Positions 44,873 through 55,647 of a DNA stretch of 64,000 nucleotides are shown in pieces. The notes under the pieces are model-generated. The model was not told the origin of the DNA and did not search any database. It saw nothing but the letters and a program-made list of their open reading frames with translations. A program made the translations under genes and the position numbers. Location of the stretch: positions 372,001-436,000 of the forward strand of contig JAWHQI010000526.1 in the NCBI GenBank assembly GCA_033032865.1. The letters run 5' to 3'. The first letter of the stretch is position 1; every line of letters starts with the position of its first letter. This DNA comes from Dactylorhiza incarnata (taxonomy: Eukaryota > Streptophyta > Magnoliopsida > Asparagales > Orchidaceae).

Positions 44873-45224
44873 AAATTAGACGTTCTATTTATCCCCTAGA
44901 TTCGTCGAACAGAGGACGACGAATTTGAATCATTTGTCGAACGACGGTCGACGAAACCTTCTAACTTCAGAATCGATAAAGAAAATTTCAGCTGTCGAAC
45001 GGTGGTCGACGAAATAGATATTTTTGTCGAACGCTGTCTGACGGAGACCTAATGTCTTTTCGACTTCTGCTTTTTATTAGGTTTTTGCCGAACCCCGCTC
45101 CACAAATGCGCCCCCCTTCTCCGATCTATATAATCTCTTTTTTATTTCTTAATAGATTGCGACTACAGAAATCGTTTCCCTCCAGTTCCTCTCTGCACTT
45201 GATATTTCACTCTTGCAGGTAATA
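44873..45224 (+). promoter_or_regulatory. G gap between pol and third ORF: dyads, TATA, acceptor-like site
   Basis: Three dyads with 7-nt spacers: 44901-44923 (one arm mismatch), 44932-44955 and 44992-45013, then a degenerate one near 45025. A TATA box (TATATAAT) is at 45127-45134. A pyrimidine-rich tract ends TTGCAGGT at 45214-45220, and the ORF starts at 45225. The order motif array, TATA, leader, ORF mirrors an LTR promoter. B (12550-12923) and I (55648-56106) also carry their own LTR-type motifs here. An internal promoter or spliced subgenomic RNA is inference. Confidence 0.55.
45127..45134 (+). promoter_or_regulatory. TATA box before G third ORF
   Basis: TATATAAT about 90 bp upstream of ATG 45225 and about 110 bp downstream of the last dyad. 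Confidence 0.5.
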
Positions 45225-48011
45225 ATGGCGATTTCTCAAGCAGCTCTCTACTCGATGAAGTTCAATGCCGGGTTTGACATCGATATGGAATCTTTCGCAC
45301 AATCCGACCAAGTCTTAAAAGATATTCTTCAACTTTTTGAAGAGCAACAGTTGAAGAACTTCACGAGCACGAGGATTAAGTTGCATACAGCAGAAATTAA
45401 AGAATGGTGTTACACGGCTAAGACAGAAGATGAAAATCTAATTGGAACCATCTCAGGTCATTAGGTTTCATTTACCCCAACCATTTTATCTGATGTTTTT
45501 GGTTTTGTGAATGGTGATGATGACTTAGAGCTAAGCTCTGCTGAAAATGGTGAAGCTTTGATTAAAATGGGTCATTCTATTGGAAACCCTAATCATCTGC
45601 TCAAGAAAAACTTGTCTTTGGAATATAAGTTTTTAACTGATATTGTTGGAAAGGTGTTGTTAGGGAAAACAACGGGTCATGATTACATCAATAAGCACCA
45701 ATTTATGTTGATGGTGCCCTTAATGGAAAAGAAGAAAGTTAACTGGGGATCAATTCTTTTTGGATTGATTAAGAAGAACATTTCTAAGGAAAATGTCTGT
45801 TTTGGAAGAATCATAGGTATTGTATTACAGGAAAGGCACCAAGACCTTCTGGTCTCTCCCAAGGTAACCATAAATACTAGCAAGAAGCTGACCTCAGCTC
45901 TCTTTGCTAAATGGGACAGCGTGTTTACCAAGAAGAACCCAGGAGCAGTTGCACAAAAGAAAACTTCTTAAGGCACCAGGACTGATCCAGTCACTCCCTC
46001 AACCCTTCCAGAAGCTCCTTCTCCTCCTCCTCTTGTTTCTTCTCCTCCTCTCCCATCTCCACCTCAGTATATTTCCCCTGCACAAACTCCACCTCCAAAT
46101 TCTCCTACACCCATTGATGACATTCCACCTCCCTCATTTACCCTTCTACCTCCTCATACCTTTCCACCTCCATCTCCCATGCATGATGAGCATCAGTCAC
46201 CCATCCATCACTCTTGCCCTATTCATTCAGACATCCCTCAACAACATGCCAATGTTGCACACATCTTTGTACCAACTTCCATTCCATCCACTTCTCAACC
46301 CTCTTCATCTTATCAACCTGAATTTCGATTTCTAAACTTCCAATTTGTTGCTGATCAGATTCTTGAATACATTGTTCCCAAGATAGATCAAATCTTGGAT
46401 GCAAAACTTGCTCCAGTTCATCACATTCTTTCTAATCTTGACTCCACCTTGGATGCAAAACTTGCTCCAATTCTTACATCAATTTTTGAACTATCTTCCA
46501 AAATATCTTCAATTCCTTCCTCTCTTTCTGTCCCTTCTTCTAGGGGCCTAGATTCAGGTTCCCCTGAAGCTAGACAGGGGGAGATTCCTTATGAAGAAGC
46601 TCCAGAAGCTCCACTTTCAGAGGCCACAGTTTTTGTTGAAGATACAGCTCCAGTTTCTGAGGCTACAGTTTTTATTGAAGATACAGTTCAAGTTTATGAT
46701 TTGGAAATGTTTGATTTGGTTGAAGTATCTGAAATACCAGTCATAGAAGAGATAAATAATATCTATACTCATCCCTCCCTAGATAATATTTCTTTGATGT
46801 CTAAGTTCAATTTTGTTTCCTCAAATCTGCCAAAATATCAAGACTATTCTAGAGCAATTGTTCCATACACTGCTCCAATAGATAAAGTTTTGCTAAAAGA
46901 GATTATCAGCAGTTTTGAAGTTCAGATTGCAGATTCAGTTCCTGTTTTAGTTCCAATTGAAAGTCATGCAAATGAATCAGTTGAAATTTCAGAGGAAATT
47001 ATCAATAGTTTTGATGTCCCAACTTTTGTTTTTGATAAATCACCAATTCCAGATTTTGATGAAATTTGGAAAGCAGAAGATGAAGCTTTTGAAGCTGAAG
47101 AGAAAAAGATCAAAGCTCTTAAATTGGTCAATGATTTATATGATGATCCAATTCCTTCTTCTGATTCTAATGAAGAAGACAGTGATAGTGATTCTGATGA
47201 TACATTGTCAAAGACGAGAAAGAAAAGAAAGGCAAAGTCTTTGGCTGTCCCCAAGCCTCCTAACCCAGATAGTGATATTCCCTATTACATTCTTCATAAG
47301 ATCCCTCTTGACAAAGATACCCCTCATTGGATGAAGTTCTCCAGAAATGAAAATAAGAGGAGAAAGAAATTTAAGAATAGTGGTTATTATTCTGATAAGC
47401 CAGTTAAGTTTAATCCCCCTCCACCTCCTCCTCCACCAGGATCAGCAGGCTCAACAACACCTTCTTCTTCCTCTCAAAAATTCACCCCTCAGCAATCAAG
47501 TAAACCAGCTAACACAAGTGGTTATCAGAGCTCCTGGTCTTCAGGACTTCCCTCAAATTCTTCCAAGAATGTTTCCACAGAATATAAGTATAAAATATCT
47601 GATGGATTCTTGCACAGGAAAAGAAACATTCCTTTTGAAAAACCTTCATTGCATGCTATTGATCCTGATGAAAGGCCTTTGTCCCCAGTGAATACAGAAG
47701 CTGATGAAATAGTACAGATGGCTAGGTTCAAGGAGACAATTGCCACATCACAGATTAATAAGGCAAAAGCTGAAGGAAAAGACTACTCTCAGTTCTCAAC
47801 CATGTCAGAGTACAGAAGAAAGGAGTTTGAAAAGTACAAATCAAAGAACCTTTTCAATGCTGAAGAATTTTTGATGCAGTACCCACAAGAAGTTGTTATT
47901 CGAGGTAAATCTCAGACAATTATTGGAGCTCAGGATCTCTATATGAGCAAGAAGAAATCTGAAGATCCAAACAGGGAAATCATCTTCAAAGCTTCATCAG
48001 CAAAGAAGTGA
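45225..48011 (+). pseudogene. G third (env-like) ORF, 928 codons with two stops
   Basis: Start at ATG 45225 (MAISQAALYSMKFNAG). A single frame to 48011, broken only by TAG 45462-45464 and TAA 45969-45971. N-terminal ~250 residues contain LTDIVGKVLLGKTTGHDYI and CFGRIIGIVLQERHQ, alignable with B's third ORF and fragment H. Next comes a Pro-rich linker (46000-46200), acidic stretches, a Ser/Asp run followed by the basic KTRKKRKAKS (47211-47240), a run of eight Pro (near 47410), and a charged C-terminus (EYRRKEFEKYKSKNLFNAEE, ending ASSAKK). No signal peptide or membrane helix is evident. The composition suits a nuclear protein; the biochemical role is unknown and the name env-like is by position only. 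Confidence 0.75.
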
Positions 48012-48199
48012 AAAAGGTTCAAACTCATTTATTCTGTTCTTGTTTAACATTTTGATTGTAATATTCATAAACTCAGAGCACTATTTTCTATTCTATCTGC
48101 TGAAATGGATTTACATTCTGCCAGATATATTTCTATGCTCTGCTGTTTATTTTTCTGTTGTATTTATTTGATTGATTGTCAAATATTATCCTAACCCAA
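48012..48199 (+). other. G 3' noncoding tail
   Basis: Between the third ORF stop and the polypurine tract. T-rich; nothing further seen. Confidence 0.6.
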
Positions 48200-48211
48200 A
48201 TAGGGGGAGAT
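48200..48211 (+). other. Polypurine tract of element G
   Basis: ATAGGGGGAGAT immediately before the 3' LTR. Confidence 0.9.
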
Positions 48212-49699
48212 TGTTGAAACAATCCAATTACTGATTTGGGGTAGGATCACTATGTTTTAACTAAGGATCAAGTTAACCCCATTGTATAGTTTAAGTGTCA
48301 AGTTTTTAGGCTGTTAGAGTAGCTAGAACTTAAGGAAAATTTAAGTTCCCAGCGTTCGACAAATGGCGAGTGGCGTTTGACGAATGTCTAACATCGTTCG
48401 AAGAATTGTTCTCAGCAGACTGAAGTATTATAGCCAGTCCCAGCGCTCGACATTCTTTGAGCAGTGATCGATGAATTCCAGGCAGCGTTCGACGAATTCC
48501 AGCCAGAGCTCGACAAATTCTGTATTAAAGCTCAGTTCGACAAATACAAGTCCAGATTATTTAATATCAGTTATTTGTCAGCACTCTGAACACAGATCGA
48601 CGACTTTAACAGATCTATTCAATATATTTGGACGTATTCAAGATAGTTAAGTAAGGATATAATTTTCTTTAAATATATTCCTTCTTTCCTTTATTCCAAG
48701 ACAAAGATAGTCGTTGACAATTAATGCAAATGGGTATTTCACGGCTAAGGAATTAAAGGACCTGCCAAAGTCGTTTTGCCTTTGTTGTTATTCCAAGAAA
48801 GAATTAAATCCTAATTATTCAATTCCAAAAAGATAATATATCAAAGACAGACATTATTGTCTTATCTCTCGACAGAATTCAAATATTATTCTTACAGAAT
48901 ACAGAAAGACAACAACAAGTATAGAGAAAGAAAAAAGAAGAACACTCAGTCTATATTCTCAGTCTTCTTCTTCTTCCTCAAGCAGCAATCATCTTCTCTC
49001 TGAGAACATCTTCTTCAAGATCCATCTCTTAGATATCTGTTGCAAGTTCAAGTCTTCTAAAAGAGCAACAAGGAATCTGAAGAACCTTTTCTTCCAGATC
49101 AATCTGCTATAGAAGATTTTTGTCTTCAAGAGAAAGCTTCTCCATTATCTGTCAAATACTTCAATCAGACAGGGGGAGCTTTACAACAAGTCCACACTAG
49201 ATTCTTCTCTCAGCATCTTGACAGAGAAGAACACTATAACCTCTTTCTCACCTCTCTTGTACAGGGTTAATATTCCCTTCAAAAGTGTAACTCCTTCGTG
49301 GCAAGACACCTGATCAAAAAATCTAGTTGGTTTTGAGCACCTGAACAAAAGCTCTGTGGTGTGTGGACACCTGATCAAAATCACCTTGGTGTTAGGGCAC
49401 CTGATCAACCCTCTTAGTGCACTCCTACCAAGGGTGGTAGAAGAGTGGACTACCCAGATTTATTGGGGAACCACTATAAATTCCTTGAGTTTTCTATGTG
49501 TGTTTATTTATTTGTGCTGTGCTGTGTGCTTTTACTTATTCAGTTTTTCTATTTATATATATCTCACTCTGCTTACACATATATATATAACACTATTTTA
49601 ATTCCACTATAAAACTAAGGAAAAGTTTTTAATACTCTATTCACCCCCCCCCCCCCCCCCCCCCATCTAGAGTAACTTAAGATCTAACCTCCACTTTCA
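48212..49699 (+). repeat. G 3' LTR
   Basis: Matches 38032-39500 with scattered substitutions and a longer C run (49645-49664). It ends CACTTTCA before ATTTG. Confidence 0.93.
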
Positions 49700-49704
49700 A
49701 TTTG
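49700..49704. repeat. Right target-site duplication of element G
   Basis: ATTTG, matching 38027-38031. Confidence 0.93.
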
Positions 49705-50209
49705 GTAAATTCTCTTCCATAGTTTTTCAAACCATTTACTATCATGAAAAATCTCTCATAACAGTTAGAGAGTTTTTCATTCTTGCCTTGTTTGAAGGCC
49801 TCATATTCATGATTTAGAAGGGATTTCTTGTCAACCCTTACTTCTTCAGTCCCCTCCATATAGACAACTAGGGAGTCCCACATTTCTTTGGAAGATTTGT
49901 AGCGAATGAGATTTATAAGGGTTGAGTCATCAATGGCACTCACAATAATGTTTTGTGCCCTCTTATCAAGGCCTACCAGGGCAAGCTCATCTTTGCTCAT
50001 ATCAGCATATTTCTTTGGCACTCTCAGAGCAGGATCCATGGTAGATGCCATCATGGGTATGAAGGGACCCTCTTAAACAGCCACAAATACTCTGGATCAG
50101 CAGCTTCCATGAATAGCCTGACCCTTTCTTTCCAAATGGGAATGTTTTCTTTGGTGCTGGTTGGGAGCTTCATGGATCTCATCTCTCTGTGCTGATCACC
50201 TCCAACCAT
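49700..50209 (-). pseudogene. gag: B gag N-terminus
   Basis: Start at ATG 50207-50209 (MVGGDQHREMRSMKLPTSTK), aligned with MASSGVQKEMGSMKLP of A. It contains RVRLFMEAADPEYLWLFK, then the frame changes near 50055 (a TGA follows VPSYP), continuing as DKRAQNIIVSAIDD, KEMWDSLVVYMEG and CYERFFMIVNGLKNYGREFTK at the G insertion. Reading then continues at 38031 as SDLNDKFL. It encodes the capsid N-terminal domain. Confidence 0.87.
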
Positions 50210-50264
50210 AAGGAATAGTTCCAAGATATAGATTTGAATGCTAAGTGACTCTTTGATCAACCTA

Positions 50265-50276
50265 CCTCTAATACCA
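50265..50276 (-). other. Primer-binding site of element B
   Basis: TGGTATTAGAGG on the minus strand, two bases inside the 5' LTR; initiator-Met type with one change. Confidence 0.85.
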
Positions 50277-50483
50277 CTTGTTAGTTATGGAACAATCACC
50301 TAGAGGGGGAGAATACGTGATATGGTTGTTTTAAATATTATGCACAAGAACTAATAAATAGAACACAACACATCAAACAATCTCAGAAACACAGCACACA
50401 GGAACACCAGATTTATAGTGGTTCCTCAAGATAGTGTGCCTTGAGTAGTCCATCATCCCTCTGCGCCTATCTATCAGTGTGCT

Positions 50484-50870
50484 AGGGTCTGCAAACTCTA
50501 CCAAAACTTAGGCCCTCAAGCCCAACAATCTCAGGCCCTTATGCTCTACTAACTAAGGCCCTCATGCCCTACAAAATTAGGCCCTCATCCCCTACAGTTG
50601 AGTCCCTCAAGCCCTACAAACTCAGGTCCCCAAGCCCTACACCTCAGGCCCTCAAGCCCTACAGCTCAGGCCCTCAAGCCCTACAGCTTAGGCCCTCAAG
50701 CCCTACAGCTTAGGTCCTCAAGCCCTACAGCTCAGGCCCTCAAGCCCTACAAACACAGGCCCTCAAGACCTACAAATTCAGGGCCTCAATCCCTACAGCT
50801 CAGGCCCTCAAGCCCTACAAACTCAAATCTATATCAGATCCTACAGCTCAGGCTTGTAAAATCCCTACAA
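50484..50870 (-). repeat. Tandem repeat in B 5' LTR
   Basis: About fifteen units of roughly 22 bp; on the + strand AGGCCCTCAAGCCCTACA plus a few bases. On the transcribed strand it reads TGTAGGGCTTGAGGGCCTGA, shared with D (62400-62800) and, more loosely, A (14218-14310). Open frames across it (for example 50598-50900) are repeat artefacts. Confidence 0.92.
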
Positions 50871-51150
50871 AGAATAAATGAAAATTCTTCTTTAGCCTGA
50901 TGAAACTTGCTTCTGGACTTGAAGAGAATGCAATAGATTTTATCTTGCTAAACTTAGGCTTCTCTTTAATCCTATCTTCTGTCTGGAACAATCCTTATCA
51001 GTCGATGTTGCTAGACTAAGAATTGGAGATCATAGAGTAAGATCATTTCGTTCTCGAGTAGTTATTTCTTCTTCACATCCGCTTTTACTGTTTGATTGAT
51101 TTTCGTATTCTATGTGGTTGTTCTCTCTTTGATTAGGGCATACACTGATC

Positions 51151-51158
51151 CCTTTATA
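51151..51158 (-). promoter_or_regulatory. TATA box of B 5' LTR
   Basis: TATAAAGG on the minus strand. Confidence 0.6.
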
Positions 51159-51289
51159 AGACTAAGGGACCTGCTAACGGTCTACTCAGATGCCCTTTAA
51201 GTGTCAGAGGCCCATTCCTTAATGGCATGCGCTGATTGGACCATCAGGCAGCGGCATTAAATGTAGATAGCGCATTTTAAATTATCTTG

Positions 51290-51960
51290 ATCTGTCTCGA
51301 CGATATTAGCAACATATCAACAATATTTGCAACATCTCAACGACGGAGCTTAAATCTTCTTGGACTTAGAAAAATCTTCAAGTCTACTTAAATCTTTTTT
51401 AGAGAAGGATATCTCGACGATATGAGATATCTCAGCAATACTTGCAGTCATGATGGCATAAAGTCATCTCAATGATGTCGTCGTGAACATCTTGTTTACT
51501 TGAGGTCTTCTTGATGATGTCGTTAAAATCATCCTATCTTATTGACAATATCATCTTGTTCATTCTGACTTCTCATTGATATCGTCTTGATCGTCTTGAC
51601 GATAAGCAACACTTCTTCTACAAAATGTCTTCACGAGTTCTTCCTTATTCTTCTCGACGATAAGGCTCCTTTACAATGATGTCGTCAACTTAGCCAAATA
51701 CTTTAACTTAAGTCTTCTGGAGAGCTTCATCATATCAGACTTCACAACGATATAATCATGTTATTCTTGTTGACAGGACGATACTGTGACTTGTTCAATT
51801 CTTCTTGATCTCACAATGATATCATCGTGTGTACTTTGTTGTCAAAATAATATCGTCGGATTGTCCATATTATTTTGACCACAACTAGCATAATCCTTCT
51901 GTTGAGTTCTACGAGTATTCTCAACGATATATAAATGCATATTCGGTGATATGTCCAGTC
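51290..51960. repeat. TCGACGATA motif array in B 5' LTR
   Basis: More than a dozen copies of TCTCGACGATA, ATCGTCGA and CGATATCGTCG variants, many decayed at CG (TCAACGA, TCATTGAT). The counterparts are 1150-1800 and 61340-61960; D keeps the cleanest copies. Confidence 0.85.
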
Positions 51961-52120
51961 CTTCTAGACAATTTTCAACTTAGTGGGTTTCGAGAAGTAC
52001 TGGACTAATGATTTATTCTTTGCAGTTATAAATTGAACATACCATCAAATACATAGTGCTTTAATCATTGACCTGAGCACTTCTTCAAATTAGGAACATT
52101 TCTGGGCATTGTTCCCAACA

Positions 52121-52372
52121 CTAATCTGTCTTCTTGCTTAGGATAATCCTTGCCATTATGTCAAACATTGTTTGGATATCCTATCATGTGATCCCACTTT
52201 GCACAGAAGTGCTTTTCCCACTGTATCTGCCAGCAACATTCCCTTCTAATTGAAGTTCTTCCTTTCCAGAGACCCATAGGTCTTCCTGGGGTGCCCACAC
52301 CAAACTAGGGCATTATCTAGGTCCTTTTGGGTGACCTCTTCATCCTCTTCTTCATTGGCAAATGTGGCCAGC
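52121..52372 (-). pseudogene. Fragment H of a SIRE-like third ORF
   Basis: Minus-strand translation in part gives CGHPRKTYGSLERKNFN, VGKALLCKVGSHDRIS and LSKKTD, aligning with CGHSGKTYGSIKMAKFN, VGKLLLCKPGSNDRIS and LSKKTD of B's third ORF (11920-12100). It is a remnant of a separate element, cut by B on the left and by the LTR of I on the right. It shows that this ORF region is conserved between elements. Confidence 0.7.
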
Positions 52373-54009
52373 TAAAAGTGCAATGTATAACCTCTGAGTA
52401 TTCTCTAGAGGGGGGTGAATAGAGATTTAAAAACTTTACCCTAAATATGCACACATAGTAATAAACTATTCCAACAACTATGCAATCAGCACAACCAGTA
52501 CAGAATAAAGTAAACAAAGGAAATAGAAAATAATAGTAAACAGTAAAAGGGACAGCCGAGAAAGCAAACACAGAAGATACATAACTTTTATAGTGGTTCC
52601 CCAAAATGTGGGTAGTCCAATCTTCTACACCTGGTTGGATTGCACAATCTAGTGTCTGGGTCTTTTGATAAGAAGACTCTTAGAACCAGCACTATTCTTT
52701 TGATAAGGAGACTCTTAGAACCACACACTGAATCTTTTGACAAGGAGACTCTTAGAACTACAGAGTCTTTTGATAAGGAGACTCTTAGAACCAACTGAAT
52801 CCTTTAAAGTGGGATTCTAATGACTCTTTTTTAGTTACAGAATAAGGACTGAGAAGTAAAGAATAAGAAGAAGAAGGGGGGATTTTGCTGTATGAATCCT
52901 TCTACAGCTATCACACAAAATGTTGTCTTTTGTTGTTCTTGAGGATCTGTGTATAATGAACCCATGCTTATGGTAGAGAAGAATGCAAGGGTTATGAGCT
53001 TGTGATCCTCTGTGATCTCTGTACTCTAGTTTGCTTGCTACTGTAAGATATGAAGAAGAAGCAACAGCCTTGTTTGTATTCCTGTACAGAGTTTGTTCTT
53101 CTTTTCTTTTCTATTTAGAGAGAAAGCTTAAGGGAGAAGAAAAAGAAGACTGAGATGATCTTTTTGTTATGTTATTCTGCCTCTTTGTGTATACTTATTC
53201 TTTGTCGAATAGCATTATAATTTATTTCCTCTTCTGGTCTATCTTTAAAAGGAATAATCTTTGGACAAGAGTGTTTCTTTCTATTTCTATTTCCCGACCC
53301 GTCAATCTATTTTGAATAACTTCCAAGAATGTCTTTTGTTGTCTTTCTGGAGTACTCCATTCCATTCATGGCAATAAACGAGCCATTAGAAGTCAGACTA
53401 TAGCCTTGGATACCTTTTGGAAAAGCATCTAAAAAGGCATTAGAAAACCTTCCTTTTCTGTCTATATTCGACGTAGCGTCGATTTCATTTTCCCTCTATT
53501 CGACGCACCTTTGAGTTCTTATAGAAGAAGCATCGATATCTTTCTAAGCTCTGACTGAACTCAGATGTCAACGTTGTGTCAAATACCTATTGATGTATCC
53601 GTCGAGTTGTAGACTTGTACTTTGAACTTGAGCTTCTGCGTCGACTTCAAATCGAAGTTGCGTCGACTTCTGATATAGATTTGATAAGCTCTGTCTTCTG
53701 CGTCGAGACCATTTCGACATTGTGACAACTTCACTTATACTTTGTCTTCGGTCTGAGTCACTTATACTTGTATTTGAAGTTTCTTTGACTTTCAGTCAAA
53801 GTTACGTCGACTTCTATTCGATGCAAGTTTAACTCAACTGAATTTTGTGCTTATTTTGGGCAGGTCTTGACACTCTAGTGTGAATGTGATATCCTAGGAC
53901 ATCTAATGACCAGATTACCCTCTCTATACAACATGGGTAATATATCATGGATTATGAAATCACTTTAGGATAATTTGTTAGATAAATCACAGCTGTGTTT
54001 TTCCCAACA
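52373..54009 (-). repeat. I 3' LTR (F family)
   Basis: On the minus strand starts TGTTGGGAAAAACACAG at 54009. It contains cognates of the F motif array (53470-53860, GCGTCGACTTC, TCGACGTAAC), an F-like tandem repeat (52655-52800, TTTTGATAAGGAGACTCTTA units), GGGGAACCACTATAAAAG (52580-52600), and ends CATTGCACTTTTA. It is diverged from F. Confidence 0.87.
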
Positions 54010-54021
54010 ATCTCCCCCTAT
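54010..54021 (-). other. Polypurine tract of element I
   Basis: ATAGGGGGAGAT on the minus strand next to the LTR start. Confidence 0.88.
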
Positions 54022-54128
54022 TTATCTTAACAAATTTTACAAATTATGTAAGTGATTTCAGTTGAATAAAAGCACAATACAAACAAATATACAATTACAG
54101 AATATCATGGTAAACAAAAAACTTATGA

Positions 54129-54311
54129 TTAATATAAATAGATGTTTATCAGAGTTTGATACCTAAGAAATGATCTACTTCTTCCTTTGATAAAAGTAGA
54201 TAAGTCCTCATAGACCTTTCTGAATTTTCTTTCCACATACTTGAAGTTTGCTGGAGTGTCCTTCTCTGGATTCTTCTGAATTCTTTCATGTCCCTTAAAA
54301 ATCTTTTCCAC
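54129..54311 (-). other. Short ORF after the I third ORF
   Basis: 60 codons (MEKIFKGHERIQKNPEKDTP), downstream of the third ORF stop and in another frame. It is Lys/Arg-rich. It could be the frame-shifted tail of the third ORF or chance. Not recognised. Confidence 0.25.
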
Positions 54312-54342
54312 AGTAGATTCTCCTTAGGATAGCATCACTGAG

Positions 54343-55647
54343 CTAGAGTCCCAGACCAAAGAATTTAGCAATCATCAAGTTGATTTCTTCCAGATCTAGT
54401 TCTTCGGCATCAGGGTCTGGTACAATGAATATTGATTGTGGATTATCAGAAGTTGGAACTGTCTTAAATACAATCTTCATTTTCTTTTGAAGTGGCTGCT
54501 CTGCTCCTTTCTGATCACATCCAAGTCCTCCTTTGTGAAGTTGCCCATTATTTTCAAGAAGTTTTTCTTGAGGATATGTTGAAGCATACTTTGTAGGATC
54601 AAAGAGTGTGCTTGGGATTTGGATTACGTCTTTTAGTTTTTCGTTTTCTACTGCATCATTTCCCTTCTTTATCCTTTCAATAAGAAGCCTTCTCTTTTCT
54701 TCTAGCTCTCTTTGAGATGCTTCAAAATCATATTGATCCCTTTCTCTAATTTCATCTAGGGTTTTATCAAGCTTTGAATCAGTGTATACTTTCATTCTAT
54801 TTTCAGGGATTTCAACCATCCCATAAGTTTTGTAATAAGATTTGTCTTTCTTGAATTGTTTTTTTTTTGTTCTTTTGAATACCTCTCCCAAATTGGTATG
54901 TCTCTTCCATACCCCCTTCCATTGAACTCTCCTCCCCTTCCTCTATAATTCCTTCCACGTCCCCTTCCTTTGAATGGAGGTCTTCCTCTAAAGGCCAAAG
55001 CTGGGACAATTAGAGTGGGTGCTGGAGTAAGAACAGCAGGGAGCTGAGCTGGTGGTGGAAAGGATGGATCAAATTCAGGGACCTAAGCATCAGGCTTGGT
55101 TAGAGGAGATGTTGTTGTTGATTTTTCAGAGTAAGGCCTGAAGTCGGGTGTTTTAGGGAGAGGGGACTCAGTCCATTCTTTGGACACATGCAGACTCTTC
55201 AGGCAGTCATTATCATCTGAGAATAGATCACTCTCCCCCTATTTTGATGAGCCCTTAGAATGAAGGAAAAATTCTTGGAGGAGAGAATGATGCAGGTAGG
55301 AGAAGAAGCTTGGAAGTGATGGCTGTCTTTCCTTCTGAAACAAAAGATAGAGGAAGAGTTGTAGTGTATACTGAATCTTGAGGTGACATGCTGGCACACT
55401 TTTTCCCCTCCTTTATATTGTTGAGAAAGGATATAAAGACATCAACAGGCAGTACCAACAATCTTACTTATATATCAATGGCCTTAATTTGAGCAGTTAG
55501 GTTTTGTAACCTTTTGTGTTGAGCACACATCCTTCGATAGCAATCTTGTAAGAAATTGTGATAGAGAGAGCTGAACTGAGACAACAATGTCTCTAATGCT
55601 AGGTTAACTGCTTCAACAAGCCCTCTTTGATTTGGAGGAGAAGACAT
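54343..55647 (-). pseudogene. I third (env-like) ORF, broken
   Basis: Starts at the ATG at 55645-55647 (MSSPPNQRGLVEAVNLALET), 59 codons to a stop at 55468-55470. Degenerate reading follows (55460-55010), then an Arg-Gly-rich segment (FKGRGRGRNYRGRGGEFNGR, 54960-54990), a frame change in a T-run near 54860, and a charged helical C-terminal ORF (54343-54891: RERDQYDFEASQRELEEKRR, ending MIAKFFGLGL). RGG-like repeats usually bind RNA or nucleic acid; that is family knowledge, the application here is inference. Its position matches the third ORFs of B and G, but sequence similarity is weak. Confidence 0.6.

Larger units (their letters stand above)
38032..49699 (+). mobile_element. SIRE-like Copia element G with third ORF, full length
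   Basis: 11.7 kb. LTRs 38032-39500 and 48212-49699, ATTTG duplications, initiator-Met PBS, gag, pol, a 350-bp gap with dyad motifs, a 2.8-kb third ORF, polypurine tract. Pol and the third ORF each keep a single frame broken only by isolated stops, so G is the best preserved of the complete elements. It is inserted in B's gag. Confidence 0.94.
930..52120 (-). mobile_element. SIRE/Maximus-like Copia element B, backbone of the nest
   Basis: A minus-strand Copia element broken into pieces by inserts C, A, F and G. Its own sequence is 930-2706, 10702-13167, 22339-24547, 35496-38031 and 49700-52120. Order on the minus strand is 5' LTR (50279-52120), initiator-Met PBS, gag, protease, integrase, RT, RNase H, a third env-like ORF, polypurine tract, 3' LTR (cut by K). 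Translating across each insertion point with one duplication copy removed restores family-typical protein (for example REFTK/SDLNDKFL, FTW/VFLHKK, KMTK/TPLFCD, LLELRN/HSDEAE), which establishes that the pieces are one element. Many stops and a lost RT active site make it inactive. The order of the four insertions is not resolved. Confidence 0.9.
50279..52120 (-). repeat. B 5' LTR
   Basis: On the minus strand starts TGTTGGGAACAATGCCC at 52120 and ends AACTAACA at 50279. Contents in transcription order: ATCGTCGA/TCGACGATA motif array (51960-51290), TATA box (51158-51151), a tandem repeat (50870-50484), a GGACTACTC/GAGGAACCACTATAAAT block (50460-50405), and CCCCCTCTAGG. It is close in sequence to solo LTR D and to the 3' LTR remnant at 930-1928. 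Confidence 0.92.

Noticed and set aside
45904..47691. ORFs overlapping the G third ORF in other frames
   Set aside because: Shadows of the single long frame 45225-48011; Leu/Pro-rich from shifted reading of its Pro-rich linker.
50484..50870. Possible CRISPR-like or satellite array
   Set aside because: Units are contiguous with no unique spacers and lie at a fixed place in an LTR in a plant genome; it is an LTR tandem repeat.
50598..50900. 100-codon Pro/Ser-rich ORF
   Set aside because: Antisense to the B 5' LTR and made only of its 22-bp tandem repeat.
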